Positions 36,990 through 49,548 of a stretch of 64,000 nt of DNA are shown piece after piece. The DNA lies in NCBI GenBank assembly GCA_005281725.1, contig SSBO01000013.1, positions 1,707,142 to 1,771,141 of the forward strand. The letters are read 5' to 3'. Source of the stretch: Wuchereria bancrofti. Its lineage: Eukaryota > Nematoda > Chromadorea > Rhabditida > Onchocercidae. The first letter of the stretch is position 1. Each line of letters begins with the position of its first letter. Under the pieces are notes generated by a model, which had not been told where the DNA came from, did no database searches, and saw nothing but the letters and a program-made list of their open reading frames with translations. A program made the position numbers and the translations under genes.

Positions 36990-38235
36990 TTATAAAGTTA
37001 GTAAGATGAAGCCTTCTACACTCGCTATCGATGAAAATCAAACAATTATCAATTTTATAATGAAACAAGAAAAAAGTTGCAGGAAATTCAATATGCCAAT
37101 AAAAATATACCCGAATCCCGCTGCTTTCTCCGTAAAGCCGATTGACCGCCACCAGTTTGAGGAGCAACAAAACTTCTGTTCAACTCATCTTTCTTGCGCA
37201 ACAAATCACCGAAATCATCTTCTGGCAAGCAGAAATCCGATTGTTCCAACAAACCATCTGGTATTGCCTCATTTTTCTCAATCTCTTTCATATCATACAT
37301 ATTTTCTAATTTTTCCCAAATCTGGAATTAACTCTATCATAAAACAAACATCTTCTAAATGTGTTTTGAAAAAGCAATATTGAATTAAATCATTTTTGCA
37401 CCATTTTGCACATCATGTTGAACTCATCCATTGCAGATTTAGTTTTTCAAATTTAATTAAAGTATTGTAGCGTTTAATCAAATTAAAACTGCTTGTCTCC
37501 TATCACTGAAATAATCTTGCCACATTCAGTAAGAGTTACTTTTGTGAACGATAACTACATCACTTAAGTTATATTCAATCAACAATGAGCATGAGTCAAC
37601 ATTAACATTGCCGTTATGCAGCAAAGTAAGGAAATTTAACATGATAATAGACAAACCAATTCAGCAGTAGGTCTTATTTTATATCTTGGTTTAAAAACAC
37701 GCGGCTTTCCTGTAGTATTTCTTTTGGTAGTAAGTTCATGTAAATCTTCTGATGTTAAAACATCCTCAAAATCGGTATCTTCGTCTTCATAAACGTTGTT
37801 CATGTAATCAACAAGACAACCCATATGGAAATGTTTTGAAATACCTGAAAAATTCATAGCATAAACTATTCATAAATTTCCAATATCTATTTGCATGGAC
37901 CTGCAAAGAATTAAGTAGAGAAGAAAAAAAAAAAGAAAAACAGAAGTGAATCGTTGCATACCATCTTTTTGACAACGATGGAAAATCTTAGATTAAAAAA
38001 TTGCTATGAATAACATAAGATGCGTAATATCAATGCAAACAGCGGATAAAATCATAGGTTTTAAGAATAAAAAATCCACCATAAAAAGTTTACCTGCCGG
38101 TTTATGAGATAAGAGTTTTTTGAAAAGACGTATTTCGGAATCGATGCACCATTCGGATGAAGATTGCTGCAATTCTTCAACTTCTATCACTGAACTTTCT
38201 CGGCCACTCAAAGACAGTGAATTTTCTTCCTCCAT
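36990..38235 (-). CDS. MRGBP: MRGBP/Eaf7 subunit of the NuA4/TIP60 histone acetyltransferase complex
   Basis: Eaf7/MRGBP binds the MRG-family chromodomain protein in NuA4/TIP60, which acetylates H4 and H2A. Exons 38235-38094, 37844-37657, 37321-37111 and 37024-36990 join in phase to 191 residues. The family core is clear: WCIDSEIRLFKKLLSHKPAG, then ISKHFHMGCLVDYM, and after an insert IWEKLENMYDMKEI, matching the human order W...LF..L.HKP.G, HFHM, IW..L..MYDM. A CLPEDDF motif follows. Relative to human, about 45 extra residues, many acidic then basic, lie between HFHM and IWEKL. The last exon is short and uncertain: if the final intron is retained, the frame stops at 37088 (ending RDSGIFLLAY). 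The ATG is 13 bases behind a TTTTAG acceptor. Confidence 0.85.
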
Positions 38236-38269
38236 TAGCTTTGAAGTTCTAAAATGATTCTTGCCTAAA

Positions 38270-39420
38270 TAAAATCACCTAGACAATCAGAAATTAAAGC
38301 AATCGCATTGCTTTATCACTTGTATATTAGCAAAGTTACAGATACTGAAGAAAAGACCGGATCGAACTACGCGAGAAATTGAAGAATTCTACCGGTTCTA
38401 ACTGTGAAATAATTTTATGATTATAAAATTATGATGGTTATATGATTATAAAATCGCAGTTTTGATTAATATAACATTACTAAAAAAGGGAAACAAAAAA
38501 CAACGTAATCGGGAACCCCCTAGAGATTCTAACCTACGCATCGTTAAATTCTGTAAACAAAATTATCAAAAATGTGCAGTGATGGAGAAGCCAGACAAAT
38601 ATGTTTCTTAAGTGACATTCTGTTCCAGTGAATAAAAATGCTCGTGATAAAGTCACTTTGTGATACTAAGACAAATATCTTTCCCAGACATGATGCATAT
38701 ATTCGATCAGCTTCTTAGGAAACTAAGATAAAAATGATTACATGTATAACTATTCATTTTAAATTAACTTCCCTATAACTATATTCAAATTTTTTTTCTA
38801 TTGTTCATATTCGATCGGCTACTTAGGAAAGTATGGTGGCCGGGGAAAAAATACAAGTTAAGCTTTATAAAAACAAAAAAACTGCTAAAAAATCACAAAA
38901 AAAAAGCATAGAAATATGTCCTGTAAAACAGAACCAATAACAAATGATCATTTGTTTAACATGGAAGATAACTAATTCAGAAATGGATTTCCTATTTCAA
39001 AGCAATCACTCTCGACTTTTTTCTAGCATTCAGAAATTCATTTAGTAGAGTGAACGGATTACAGAAACTCAAGAAAGTAATTTATCACTAAGTAAATAAA
39101 GTAATCAGAACTACACAGATACTTTTAGTCCATTAAAAGAAAAAAAAACCTTACAAAAATTCGTATAAAAAATCTTTAAAAAAAGACTTACAGAAATTAA
39201 TATATTTGCTTGAATTTAACATTAATTTTCCTGAATTAGCCAAAATATTAGCATAAATAAGCTAAATCCATACAAAGTCTGCCATTTAAAACATACCATC
39301 TCGGCTTCAGGGAAAAAAAGACAATAAAAGAAACGAGTAGAGAAAGGAAGTGAACTTCAATAAAAGAAACTGAAAAACAGAAGAAATGCAAATATTTATA
39401 ACTTGCATTAAATCACGTAC
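38270..39420. other. upstream of MRGBP, no gene seen
   Basis: AT-rich with A runs and no codable exon supported. The proximal part should carry the MRGBP promoter. Confidence 0.4.
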
Positions 39421-39479
39421 GTCATCTATCAAATGGATTTACTATACATAAATTTTTACATTACAGTCTCATACATTGT

Positions 39480-39735
39480 ATTTGGAGGGGGAGGGGGTAA
39501 AATATATTTGAACTTTCAAGCGATAACGAAAAGAGTAGAATTACCAAGTTTAGATTACAGTAGTAGACGTACCACAAAAGTACATGCACGCAAACGTATG
39601 CGAAAAGGTGAGAAGACGTCGGCCAAATCAGTTCAACGAGGTAGTAAAAAAAAAGAAACCCCATTTGGGAATCTATCCCGTTGTGCGACTGTCACAGTGT
39701 GTCGTAATGCAAGTTCACGTCCCGCTACTATCTAA
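39480..39735 (+). other. GC-richer island with open frame, coding status unclear
   Basis: A G tract (GGAGGGGGAGGGGG) is followed by about 200 bases clearly richer in GC than the surroundings. One plus-strand frame is open to a TAA at 39733-39735 and reads as a basic, Ser/Arg-rich sequence (RKRMRKGEKTSAKSVQRGSK). There is no clear splice site, homology or partner exon. It may be a regulatory element, a lone exon or chance. Confidence 0.3.
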
Positions 39736-41600
39736 CAATTGAGCCTATGTTATAATGGCATATTTCTAGAGGACATTTTGCTAATTAATTACGGTTTAAT
39801 ATTTACTAGTTGATTAAATTCTTATAATAGATTAAAATTTTACGGATTTTTTATTTTTTTAAGAAAATCACCATTTTACGCTTTATTACAAATCATAGAT
39901 AATCGGTAAGATAGTTTGATCATTTGACATCATTTCAGAAATTCTACCGTTTCAGGAATATTCACATATGCCTGCGATCTTTTGTTTCTCTTTTTCCTGT
40001 TTTATCTGATAATTTTCATTTTCTGGAATATTATTATTAATTTCTTCCTCTAAATTTTGTTATTATCGGAAAGAAAATTGACAACTTTTATAGAATATGA
40101 ACAAGTCTGTGATGTCGAAATATATCATTTTTTTTTAGAAAAAAGTAAAAAAAAACTCGTGATAGTATTTCCAAGAAAACAGAATTTTTTTTGTGAATCA
40201 AGAAAGAAAGGCTATCAGATAGATCAAATATAAAAAAATACAATGCAAGATTTAGAATTAAAAAATATTCCAGAAGAATCAAATACAAGAAATGGAAGAC
40301 TTGGAATTAAAAAAAAAATGATTTGAAAATGATATTATTTCGACCATTTCAAAAATTATTAAATATTCCATCAATTTTATTTTCTAATGTATAAAAATCT
40401 TTAATTAGAGATTGTTTAACATTTCAGTATTAAAATGTAATAATTGTTATTGTGTCAACAAATATCCGAAAAATATGGCGTTTTCATGTTGAACATAAAT
40501 ATATTAAAAAATTCAATTGCTTAAATCAATGTTTTAATTTAGTTTAATCTGTGTTAGTTAATGCTAACTGACACAAGATTTTTAGCAATTTATGCCAATA
40601 AAACATACTACCGAAAAAATTTTTACCCAAATTCATATAACGAAAAAGACAAATAATGGAATGAGAAATGTAATCAATTATTTTAAAAATTGAGAATTTA
40701 ACAAAAGCGATTAATTAAAAAGCATTACTTCATTTATCAATAATTACCAACGATTATAATTTCAAATTTTAAACGCTTCGCTAATTTGAAATAAATCAGC
40801 ACTGTTAAAAAACTTTTTTGTATTTTTATCTATTCATAATTCATAAATCATTTAAAACTTTTGGAGTTTGTAATTAGTAATAATTAATCATGTCTGATTA
40901 ATCTTCAATCAACTATTAAATCCATAACCAAATATTGAAATTGTCTAAATCAAATAAAATACATATAATAGATTAATAAAAAAAAATCATGCAAACTCCA
41001 TAACATTATTGATATCCACTAAAATTTTGAATTTGAAAAAAAAAATATCAGTTAGAACTTTGCTATCTAACGTATATTTCTGCTATTTTCATTATTTTCA
41101 ATATTTTTTTAAAATTTTACATTTGAGATGATTTAAGTTTTTTTTTTAAATTTTTCATTACATTAGCATTCCTCAACTTAAACAAAACGACGACAAATAA
41201 AAAATTAAAAAAAAATTTCGTTTTTTTGATTTTTGTTTGTATGAAACAAAAACGAAAAAATAATATTACAACAACAATTTTTATGCATTTCATGAGAAAA
41301 GTTTTTTAATGATGATATATATTTATACATATGATATGTGAAATAATCTTTTAAAATGTTAGACTATTTGCATCAACTTTTTGAGAATTTTTTTTCCCGC
41401 AGATTAAAATTTAATGATAAGATTTCTTGAGAAAAATACCACCTCATTCTTTAATGCTTTTCCATTCATCATTTTTCATGTGTCATTCATGGTATTATCA
41501 GTTTAAAAGTTTTTAGAATTTTCTTTTTTTTTTTTTCTTTTTGCTGATAACTAATAATCTATTTTTATTAATAATCTATTTTTATTTTTACTGACAATCT
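39736..41600. other. intergenic, no gene seen
   Basis: Very AT-rich with no supported exon. The distal end should hold the promoter of the chitin-binding protein gene. Confidence 0.45.
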
Positions 41601-41612
41601 ATTTTTTTAAGG

Positions 41613-44600
41613 ATGATTTCGCTTATTTCCCTAATTATTTTGCTTCAAATAAATTTAATCGAGAATACTTCTAAAAGTAAGTTATACAAATTACTAAAAG
41701 AACTTGACTTGATGATTTTAATTTGTCGAAATATTACAAGTTAAGGAAAAAAAGTTTAAACGATTTTCTTTTATTTAAAGAAAAAAACTGTAATAATTTT
41801 AATTATAATTAATGGAAGTAGAAAATTCATTTCTATATTGATAATATGCAATGTTTTGTCGGACATTCTGTTATTGCTGAAAGTATTTAATCATCTGTTG
41901 ATAATAAAAAGATTGAATGACTTTGATTTTAATGATAAAAGTATTATTTGAATTTTTAATTTAAGGACGCATAAAACAAAATTTAAAAAATTTTGCGCAA
42001 TTTCGTTAAGTAGTTAGAATTGCTTCTAGGATTAACTGGTCTAGATTGTACCAGACGTAATGCTAACGGATTATACGGACGTGGTTGCTCATCAAAATTT
42101 ATGAGATGCCATGATGGCAAGCTCTATGTTTATAAATGTAGTAAAAATCGTAAATTCAATGTTGAAACGGCTAAATGTGAAGAACCAGGACAAGTTATTG
42201 CATGCATTAATAAGTAAACAATTTGTAATAAATTAATTTTTTTCTAAAAAATCAAAATTTTAGCAGTTTTTTTTTTTTCAGAACTTTACTTTATTTGTCA
42301 ACAATACTTCATCTAATACTTTCACAGTAAATTTTAAATTTGACACTTAATTATTTTTTTTTTTTATTTTTTCAGCATGGAAAATGATCGCGCGATTGTA
42401 AAAGCAGTGTATGTTTTATTTTTCCTTTGCATTTTTTTCTTTTTTTTTTTAAATGTATCTCTTTCACTCTATTTCCAGTTAAATAATAANNNNNNNNNNN
42501 TACTTTCACAGTAAATTTTAAATTTGACACTTAATTATTTTTTTTTTTTATTTTTTCAGCATGGAAAATGATCGCGCGATTGTAAAAGCAGTGTATGTTT
42601 TATTTTTCCTTTGCATTTTTTTCTTTTTTTTTTTAAATGTATCTCTTTCACTCTATTTCCAGTTAAATAATAAAATTTTAAATATTAAATTAATTTTTCG
42701 TTGGCAAATTTTACAAAATACTTGTATTAAAATTATAAAAAAAAATACAAAAACTTTCATGTAGATTTTTCATTTTTCATTGTTTAAAATTCCATTCCAT
42801 TTTTAGTTCAATAGTTGGAGCTTAAATACTAATTTCTTTTTATTACCTTAAATTCCACTCCATTTTTGGTTAAATAATTGAATTTCAAATGCTAAGTTTC
42901 TTATTGTTTTAAATCCCATTTCATTTTTAGTTAAATAATTGATGTTTAAATGCTAATTTTTTTATTACCTTAAATTCCACTCCATTTTTAGCCAACTCAT
43001 TTCCAGTGATCCATTTGATTGCTCCAAGAAAAACGATGGCGTTTATGGCACCGGCAAATGCTCAACCACTTACTATCATTGTTCACGTGGTCACTCTGCT
43101 GAAATGCTCTGTCCATCTGGCTTATATTACAATGACAAACTAAAAGGATGTGACGAAGTGGACAGTATTGACGAATGTAATGTACTAACTGCATTACAAG
43201 GATATAATGAACGTCGAGAAAGTCACCTGGGTAAAAGAGGTTTTATTGATAATTTATTTCAATTAAAATTTTACATACTGTTATTATAATTTAAAATTTC
43301 AAATATGTTTTAACCATAATTATAATTGGAATATGTTTTATTTGAAGTTAAAAAGAAAAAGTTAATTGTATTTTTAATGTTGTAGTTTTTTTCTTTTTCA
43401 ATCTGTTTATTTTTAAAAACCATTGTTTTCTTTTTTTTTGTAGGAAAACATATTGAACGAAATTTGATGTCAATTAGAGATGGACAATTTCCTGATATAA
43501 ATGAACGATACATTGGTGGTACAAGGAAATTATCACTTGGTAGAGAAAAGATGAGCAAAGATTATGATGGCAATGATAAAAAGCGACCTGCTCGACAAAC
43601 TTTGTAAAATTTTTTCAATTTGAAAAACATTTTAGGATTTCATTATCAATTTTAATATTATAATTGAGATAATAATAATATTATTATAATAATGAAACAT
43701 GTGATATAACTATCAGAGATAATATTTGCACACTATTGTATCCGATGTATAATTTGCTTTTGATATTTCGAACATGATAAATTTTTTTTTTAACTTGATC
43801 ATTAATTATAATTTAATTTACGATAAATTCATTATAATTAATCATTAATAAGAATTTAAATTATTAGTACAAAATGCTCTTTTTTTCGAAACATTTAATT
43901 CCACTTCAAATGCAAAACAAAGTATTAAATTTTGTTAAAATTAAATAATTTTTAGAAATCAAACAAGCGTATGGAAATCTAAAAGAGGTAAGTGAAACGA
44001 TGACAGTTTTGTTTATCAGAATTACTCAAGTTAAGTAATACTTGCATATACAGAACATTGACATTGCATAGCATTAAATTTTATTAGCAAGTTTTTCTTC
44101 CATTTTCTTATAATAAAAAGAGAGAAAAAACAAAGAACAGCAAACGGAAGCAAAGAGTAATTTCAAAAATTTTAATATCAAATAATTTTTTTAAAAAAAA
44201 AGATTAACGGTTTAATAATTTTACACAAAATACTTTATTTATTAGAGTGAAATAACTTATAAAAAAAAATAAACATTTAACAATGTTCAAATTTATTAAT
44301 ATTCATTTGATACTGCAATAATATTATAAGTATTTGTTAAGAATTGAATTGTACACAAATGAGAAATGGAAATTATCCAATGATCAATGGAGAATGTTCA
44401 AAATATTTTTGGCATTGCTCAAATGGTGAAAGAATTGGACGAATTTGTTACGATGAATTATTTTTTAATAAAGCTACTCAAAAATGTGACACAATAAACA
44501 ATATTGAGGATTGCATTAATAAGTTCATTAATTTTTTTTAATTAATTATCTTTAGAACAATTTGTAATGAATATATTTTGGATTTTTTCTTTTCTTTTTT

Positions 44601-47600
44601 TCGTCAAATTATTAATTTAATACTAAGAAAAAGGAGAAAAACTTTTTTTTGCTAATAATTTAAAGATTAATTTTAAAATTTCTGCGCAGAAATTATATTT
44701 ATTGGAGTGAAATAATTTCTAGCAGAAAATTAATTGAAAATAGTACTAGTGAATTAAATTGCAATCAATGGAATGAAAATATTACGAAACATTCGGCATG
44801 TTCAAATTTGTATTATAATTGTACAGCTGGCAAACTTCTTCAACTTCAGTAATTATTTATTTTAATTTTGTTAATTTTACAAAAAAAGAAATTAAAAAAA
44901 TTTGATAATCTTTTACAAGTAAACATTATTTTAATTAATATTGTCGATTCGTGATTTAAATCAAAATTAGTATCTTCATTTTAACCAATAAAACGATGGA
45001 AACGAAAAAAAAAATTTTTTTTTTTTTGAAAATAGAAAGATAATATACGATTGATTGTTTTTTAAAGAAAATAAATGATAACAATTAGATAACATTTTTT
45101 TTTTTTTTGCTTCCAGATGTCCACAAGGCCAAGTATATGACGCAAAGCAAAAACAATGTGATGCTATAGAATTTGTGCCGGAATGCATAAATTCGGAAAA
45201 TCCTTCTCAAACAACTACAAATGATCCAATTCAAATATCAAAAATAGTTCCAGCACCAGAATTAAGTGAAATTTTTCCTTTTCCTTTTTTTTGATTTATT
45301 AATCATAAAATTGAAACTATCACTTAGCTAATAATTATTTCACGACTTTTGCTTCAATCGATTTTTGTTTTCAAATTCATCAAAATTTATTGTTGAAAAT
45401 ATATTTGTTGAAATTTTTCTTTTTTTGAAAAAATATTCATCAACAAATTTCAATATTAAATTCAAAATCCAATTTTAAAATTTAAATTTTTTTTATTTTG
45501 AACTTAAAATTTTTAAGTTATTCTATACATATATGCATATTTTTAATATTAAGATGAATTCTGTAATGCAAGTGGTGATGGATTATATTCAGCTGGTTGT
45601 GAAAATTATTTCTATTTTTGTGCATCGAATAATGGATATCATGTAAAATGTCCAGAAGGATTGTTTTTTGATAGTGAAACACGAATTTGCAATTATAAGA
45701 AATATGTTCACTCATGCAACTTAGATCACAATGATTCAAAGTTGGCATAAATTTAAATTTTAATTTATTTTGTTAGTAAAATTTATTAAAAAAAAAGAAC
45801 TTTTCTGTTTTTGTCATTCTATATGCTTCCAATATTATGGTGATAAAATTTCAAAATTTTAATTTTTTCAACATATGGATAATTAAAAAAGTTATTTTAT
45901 TTATCATAGCAGTGTTAATAAATGCTAAATTTCAAATTAAAATGTTATTTTGATTAATATTGAGAAGACAAAAAAAAAAAACAAAAGGATATATGTCTAT
46001 GTGCTAAATAAATAACATTTTAATTAAAAGAACAATTTTAAGAATTAACTCTGATATTATTATCCTTTCGTAATTTTTCTTAAATTAATAAACTCTCTTT
46101 AGCATTACACCTAGTAAACAAACTTATGATTATGAAACTATTACTACCGCACAGTCAATGTATCAAATTGATAAAAGTACCAAGAAAATAGAGGTATACC
46201 TTTGAAACTGTTTAAATCTTTGCTTTTTTTTCTTTTGTTAAATTCTAAAATTTATTACAATCAAAAAAAATTAGCATAATATTTTTTTTCAGATCGATGA
46301 AATTCAAACAAAAGAAATGAGTGATGCCAAACATATGCTGGAAGCAAGTTTGCCTACATCCATTAGTATACCAATATCTAAAACAAAAATTCTTCCCATT
46401 CTACCAAGAGGTGCAAATTTTTTGCAAAAAAAAAGTTTAAATTCTGAAATTAGCAAAATTTTTTTGTTTTTGAAAATTATCGTTCAAATAGATTAATGGA
46501 AATTTCAAATGAAATTTTATACTTTATCTTTCATGTGTTTATATTTTCCTAATTATTTTAAATATTGTAAAATTTTAATATATATTAAAGTTTCAATAGT
46601 AAAATTTTTTGGTGCAAAATTTTAACCTACAACTTTTACCTATGTTTTATCTACTATAATTTTTAATTTTAATATATTTTACCTAAATTTTACTTATTTT
46701 TACCTATAATTTTTACCTTTAATATTTAATACATTACAGATTTCGATTGTCACTCGAAAGCAGATGGCTTTTATTCAATTGGTTGTAAAACAGAATTCGT
46801 TGCATGTGCCAATCATCGGATATTTTTTTTTGAATGTCCAAATAATTTAATATTTAATGAGGAAGCACAAACCTGTGATTATGCAGAAAACATTAAAGAT
46901 TGTTCAAAAATGACAAATAATGATGAGTTAGTATAGCATATATATTTAATTATTACTTTAATTTAATTGTATCATTGTGGAATTAATGTTATCATTTTAA
47001 TTAATACATTTTAATTAATAATGAAAAATATTAAGTGAAATTTTTTCAAAAATAATTTTTTCATTTAAAAAATTTTTTATCAATGTTTTTTTATTTATCA
47101 TATATATTGTTACCTATAGTTACTTAAAGTTTTACTTATCATCATTACTTATAGTTTAAGGAAAAAAAAAATTTTCAAACTAATTTGTTAGATTTTATCT
47201 GAGAATGAACGAAAATTAATTTTTCATTGCTAGAATTTATTGCATCATTTTAACACTAATAAGAAATTTTGAGTGAAAAATTTTTAAGGATAATTTTTTT
47301 TTACTTATCATACATTATCATTACTTACAGTTTAAGTTAAAAATACTTCGGATTAGATTTCTTAGTACTTGAGAATGAATAAAAATTATTTTTATGAAAT
47401 TGTTGAATTTTTTTTTTGTTTTTAGAAATTTTTTAAAAAACTGTTATTAGGAAATTTTTATAAACGGTGTTCATTGTTATCAGTAATTTTCTTTTTTTTT
47501 TACAGAGTTAAATATTATAAGATAAAGATGCAGCATATTGTACAGATATATTTTTTATATTAAAAATATTTCACCTGATATTTTTTTTAATTAATTGTTT

Positions 47601-48409
47601 TAGGAAAGAATCAACATGTTATGAAATAGGACGAGAATCTTCTTCAGAAAAAAAAGAAATAAAAGATATGAATGGAACAATAATTCGTGATAAAGGTTTT
47701 ACTTTTCATTAAATTGAATAGTCAAATTTTATTTTATTTCAAAAAACTTATTTAATCTATTGTTAATTTTATTGTGTAGTTTTTTGCAAAAAATTAAATG
47801 ATATTTTATTAACTTAAATAATCTTTTCAAGTTATCTGTTATTAATTTTAATTTATAGCTTTTTGCAAAAAATTAAACGATGGTGTTTATTTCAATGATT
47901 GTGGAAATGAATATATCGTATGTAGTCGACATGTTACATTTGTTTATAATTGCCCAGAAGGTATAAATTTTAAAAATTTACATTGGATTCATGTTATTTT
48001 TAAATCATTTAGATGTTAAATTAGAGGTATTTTTAAATAATTTAGATGTTAAATTAGAGTGAATTTTCAAAAAAATAAAAGTAAAAATAAATAAATCAGT
48101 AAATTCCTTCATTTTTTTTGTTTATTACCCTTTTACTTACTTAAACCACCTTTTTTTTAAAAAAAATTTAATTAGCATATTGAATTTCAGTAAAAATAAT
48201 GGAATATATTTTTGAACAGAATATAAATCCAACAAATTTAGTCAGATTTAATTTCAAACAATTTTTTTTCTTTTTTTTTTAAATTTAAATGAATTCTGAT
48301 AACAAAAATAATAAAAAATATTTCAGGACAGATTGTTAACCCAATAAGCAAAATCTGTGATAAAGCGGAAAATATACCCGAATGTATGAGAGCAAATGAT
48401 CGAATTTAA
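41613..48409 (+). CDS. secreted protein with seven peritrophin-A (CBM14) chitin-binding domains
   Basis: Sixteen exons keep phase: 41613-41676, 42030-42213, 42376-42408, 43007-43230, 43444-43603, 43956-43987, 44342-44522, 44690-44848, 45117-45265, 45554-45740, 46103-46193, 46293-46410, 46740-46926, 47604-47695, 47859-47960, 48327-48409. They give about 681 residues. The start is a signal peptide (MISLISLIILLQINLIENT). Seven six-cysteine modules follow with the family spacing C..dGlY..gC...f..C..g....C..g..f......C. Examples are DCTRRNANGLYGRGCSSKF, DCSKKNDGVYGTGKCSTTYY and FCNASGDGLYSAGCENYFYF. Domains 4 and 7 are split by introns. Such proteins bind chitin; in nematodes relatives build the eggshell, pharyngeal lining or cuticle (CBD-1, CPG-1/2 types). 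Linkers are charged and Ser/Thr-bearing. Exon 3 is present twice because of an assembly artefact. Several donors (44523, 45741) are weak but keep phase. Confidence 0.88.
42318..42489. repeat. contig-end overlap, left copy (assembly duplication)
   Basis: From TACTTTCACAGTAAATTTTA to the N run, this sequence is repeated after the gap from 42501 to about 42672. It contains exon 3 of the chitin-binding gene (42376-42408). Confidence 0.92.
42490..42500. other. assembly gap, 11 N
   Basis: A short run of N flanked on both sides by the same roughly 172 bases. The gap probably has no real length. Confidence 0.97.
42501..42672. repeat. contig-end overlap, right copy (assembly duplication)
   Basis: Repeats 42318-42489, including a second copy of exon 3 at 42561-42593 with the same flanking acceptor and donor. 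Confidence 0.92.
42783..42999. repeat. tandem repeat in the intron before exon 4, unit about 65 bases
   Basis: Four units each contain TTAAA(A/T)(T/C)CC(A/C)(C/T)TCCATTTTTAGTT or a close variant, then AATAATTGA..TTTAAATGCTAATTT and a T-rich stretch. Each unit carries an acceptor-like ATTTTTAG. The real acceptor is TTTCCAG at 43001-43006. Confidence 0.8.
46975..47400. repeat. imperfect direct duplication of about 200 bases in an intron of the chitin-binding gene
   Basis: The order ATT...CATTTTAA, AATATTAAGTGAAA(A)TTTTT, ATAATTTTTT, TTATCAT...CATTACTTA(T/C)AGTTTAAG, GATTT(T/C)...GAGAATGAA(C/T)(G/A)AAAATTA appears twice, first about 46975-47215 and then about 47225-47395. Confidence 0.6.
47995..48062. 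repeat. tandem duplication, unit about 35 bases
   Basis: TTTTTAAAT(C/A)ATTTAGATGTTAAATTAGAG occurs twice in a row in the last intron of the chitin-binding gene. Confidence 0.85.
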
Positions 48410-48707
48410 TTTCAAAATGTTTAAAGCGCTCATTTTTTTCACCATTTCTTTTTACTATGTTAATTGATTATATTAATTAAACTTTTTAATGAACTTGTTC
48501 AGTGCTTGTTTCACAAATCATTGCAAATTAAATTGAAATAACACAGTCTTTATTATTTGTTTCATTTTAATCTTTTACTTTCATATTTATTTATTACATT
48601 TCATCCTACATACCATTACTCTTTTCTCTTTTCTCTATTCCTATGATAATGATAATTGTTATCATTTTTTGTAATAAAATAATTTCATAACTATAAAAAA
48701 AGAAAGT

Positions 48708-48762
48708 GAGAGAGAGGGAAGGAGAGAGAGGGAAAGGGAGAGAGAGAGAAAGAACAAAGTAG
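48708..48762. repeat. GA-rich low-complexity run
   Basis: Nearly pure purine: GAGAGAGAGGGAAGGAGAG-type sequence in intergenic DNA. Confidence 0.9.
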
Positions 48763-49548
48763 TGAGGGAGAGATATAAAGGACAAAGTAATGAATTGAAA
48801 TTTGTTGTATTCAATAAATTTGCTACACAAAAAAAGAAAAAAAAATTAGAAGTAATGAAAACAAAGTAATGAACTAAAATTTGCATCCAATAAATTTGTT
48901 ACACAAAAAAAATATCAAAGAAAAGCATTGAAGTGATGTATGATAAATTAAACCATATGCACTACTAGAATATTTTACTTATCTTATCTCATCTGATTAA
49001 AACTGAAAAAAATTATGAAAAATTTACCATTTATTTAATCTATTTGACCCAAATAATTGAAATAATTAATATACTTACTCACTTAGTTGGTTACTTGGAC
49101 GTTATTATTTTCATTGCGAGACTTTCAGTGATTGGTATTTAAGGATTTGCTGAAAGTTTGTTAATTGGGGTAATTAAGGGTCCTTTTTTCCTGGTTGTTG
49201 GGTGGTTATTTTACGATAATATAATAATGTAATGTGAGGAATATAGGAAGTGTAAGAGGTAGGTTTACGAGTAATATACAAGTTATTAGGAAAAATTGGA
49301 AGTAACGAAACAGATCTTAGTAAAATTGAATGAGTTAGATGATTGATTGAAACAAACTTAAGTGATTTTTTTTTCTCACATGTCTTCATTTTCTCTATGG
49401 AATAGATTGATAGAAGAGTAATAGTTCAAAATGTGATTGTTCAGTTGTTATTTAGAAGATTCAGATAAATTCAAATTTATATTATTTGGAATGAAATGAA
49501 AAGTTTTTTTTCTTCATTATCATGCAAAACATATATTGTAATAAAAGC

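Noticed and set aside
37006..37383. 125-residue plus-strand open frame
   Set aside because: Antisense shadow of the MRGBP third exon, whose minus-strand reading shows clear family homology.
42561..42764. 67-residue open frame starting MENDRAIVKAV
   Set aside because: It is the second, artefactual copy of exon 3 plus intron read-through.
43602..43606. TAA as the end of a short two-domain chitin-binding protein
   Set aside because: The GTAAAA here works as a donor. Exon 43956-43987 restores the frame into the third chitin-binding domain, and all later junctions keep phase.
45290..45294. TGA as the end of the chitin-binding protein after domain 4
   Set aside because: A donor at 45266 joins in phase to the next domain exon at 45554.
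48606..48886. Minus-strand open frames with Leu/Ser repeats
   Set aside because: Produced by the GA-rich run read in antisense; pure low complexity.
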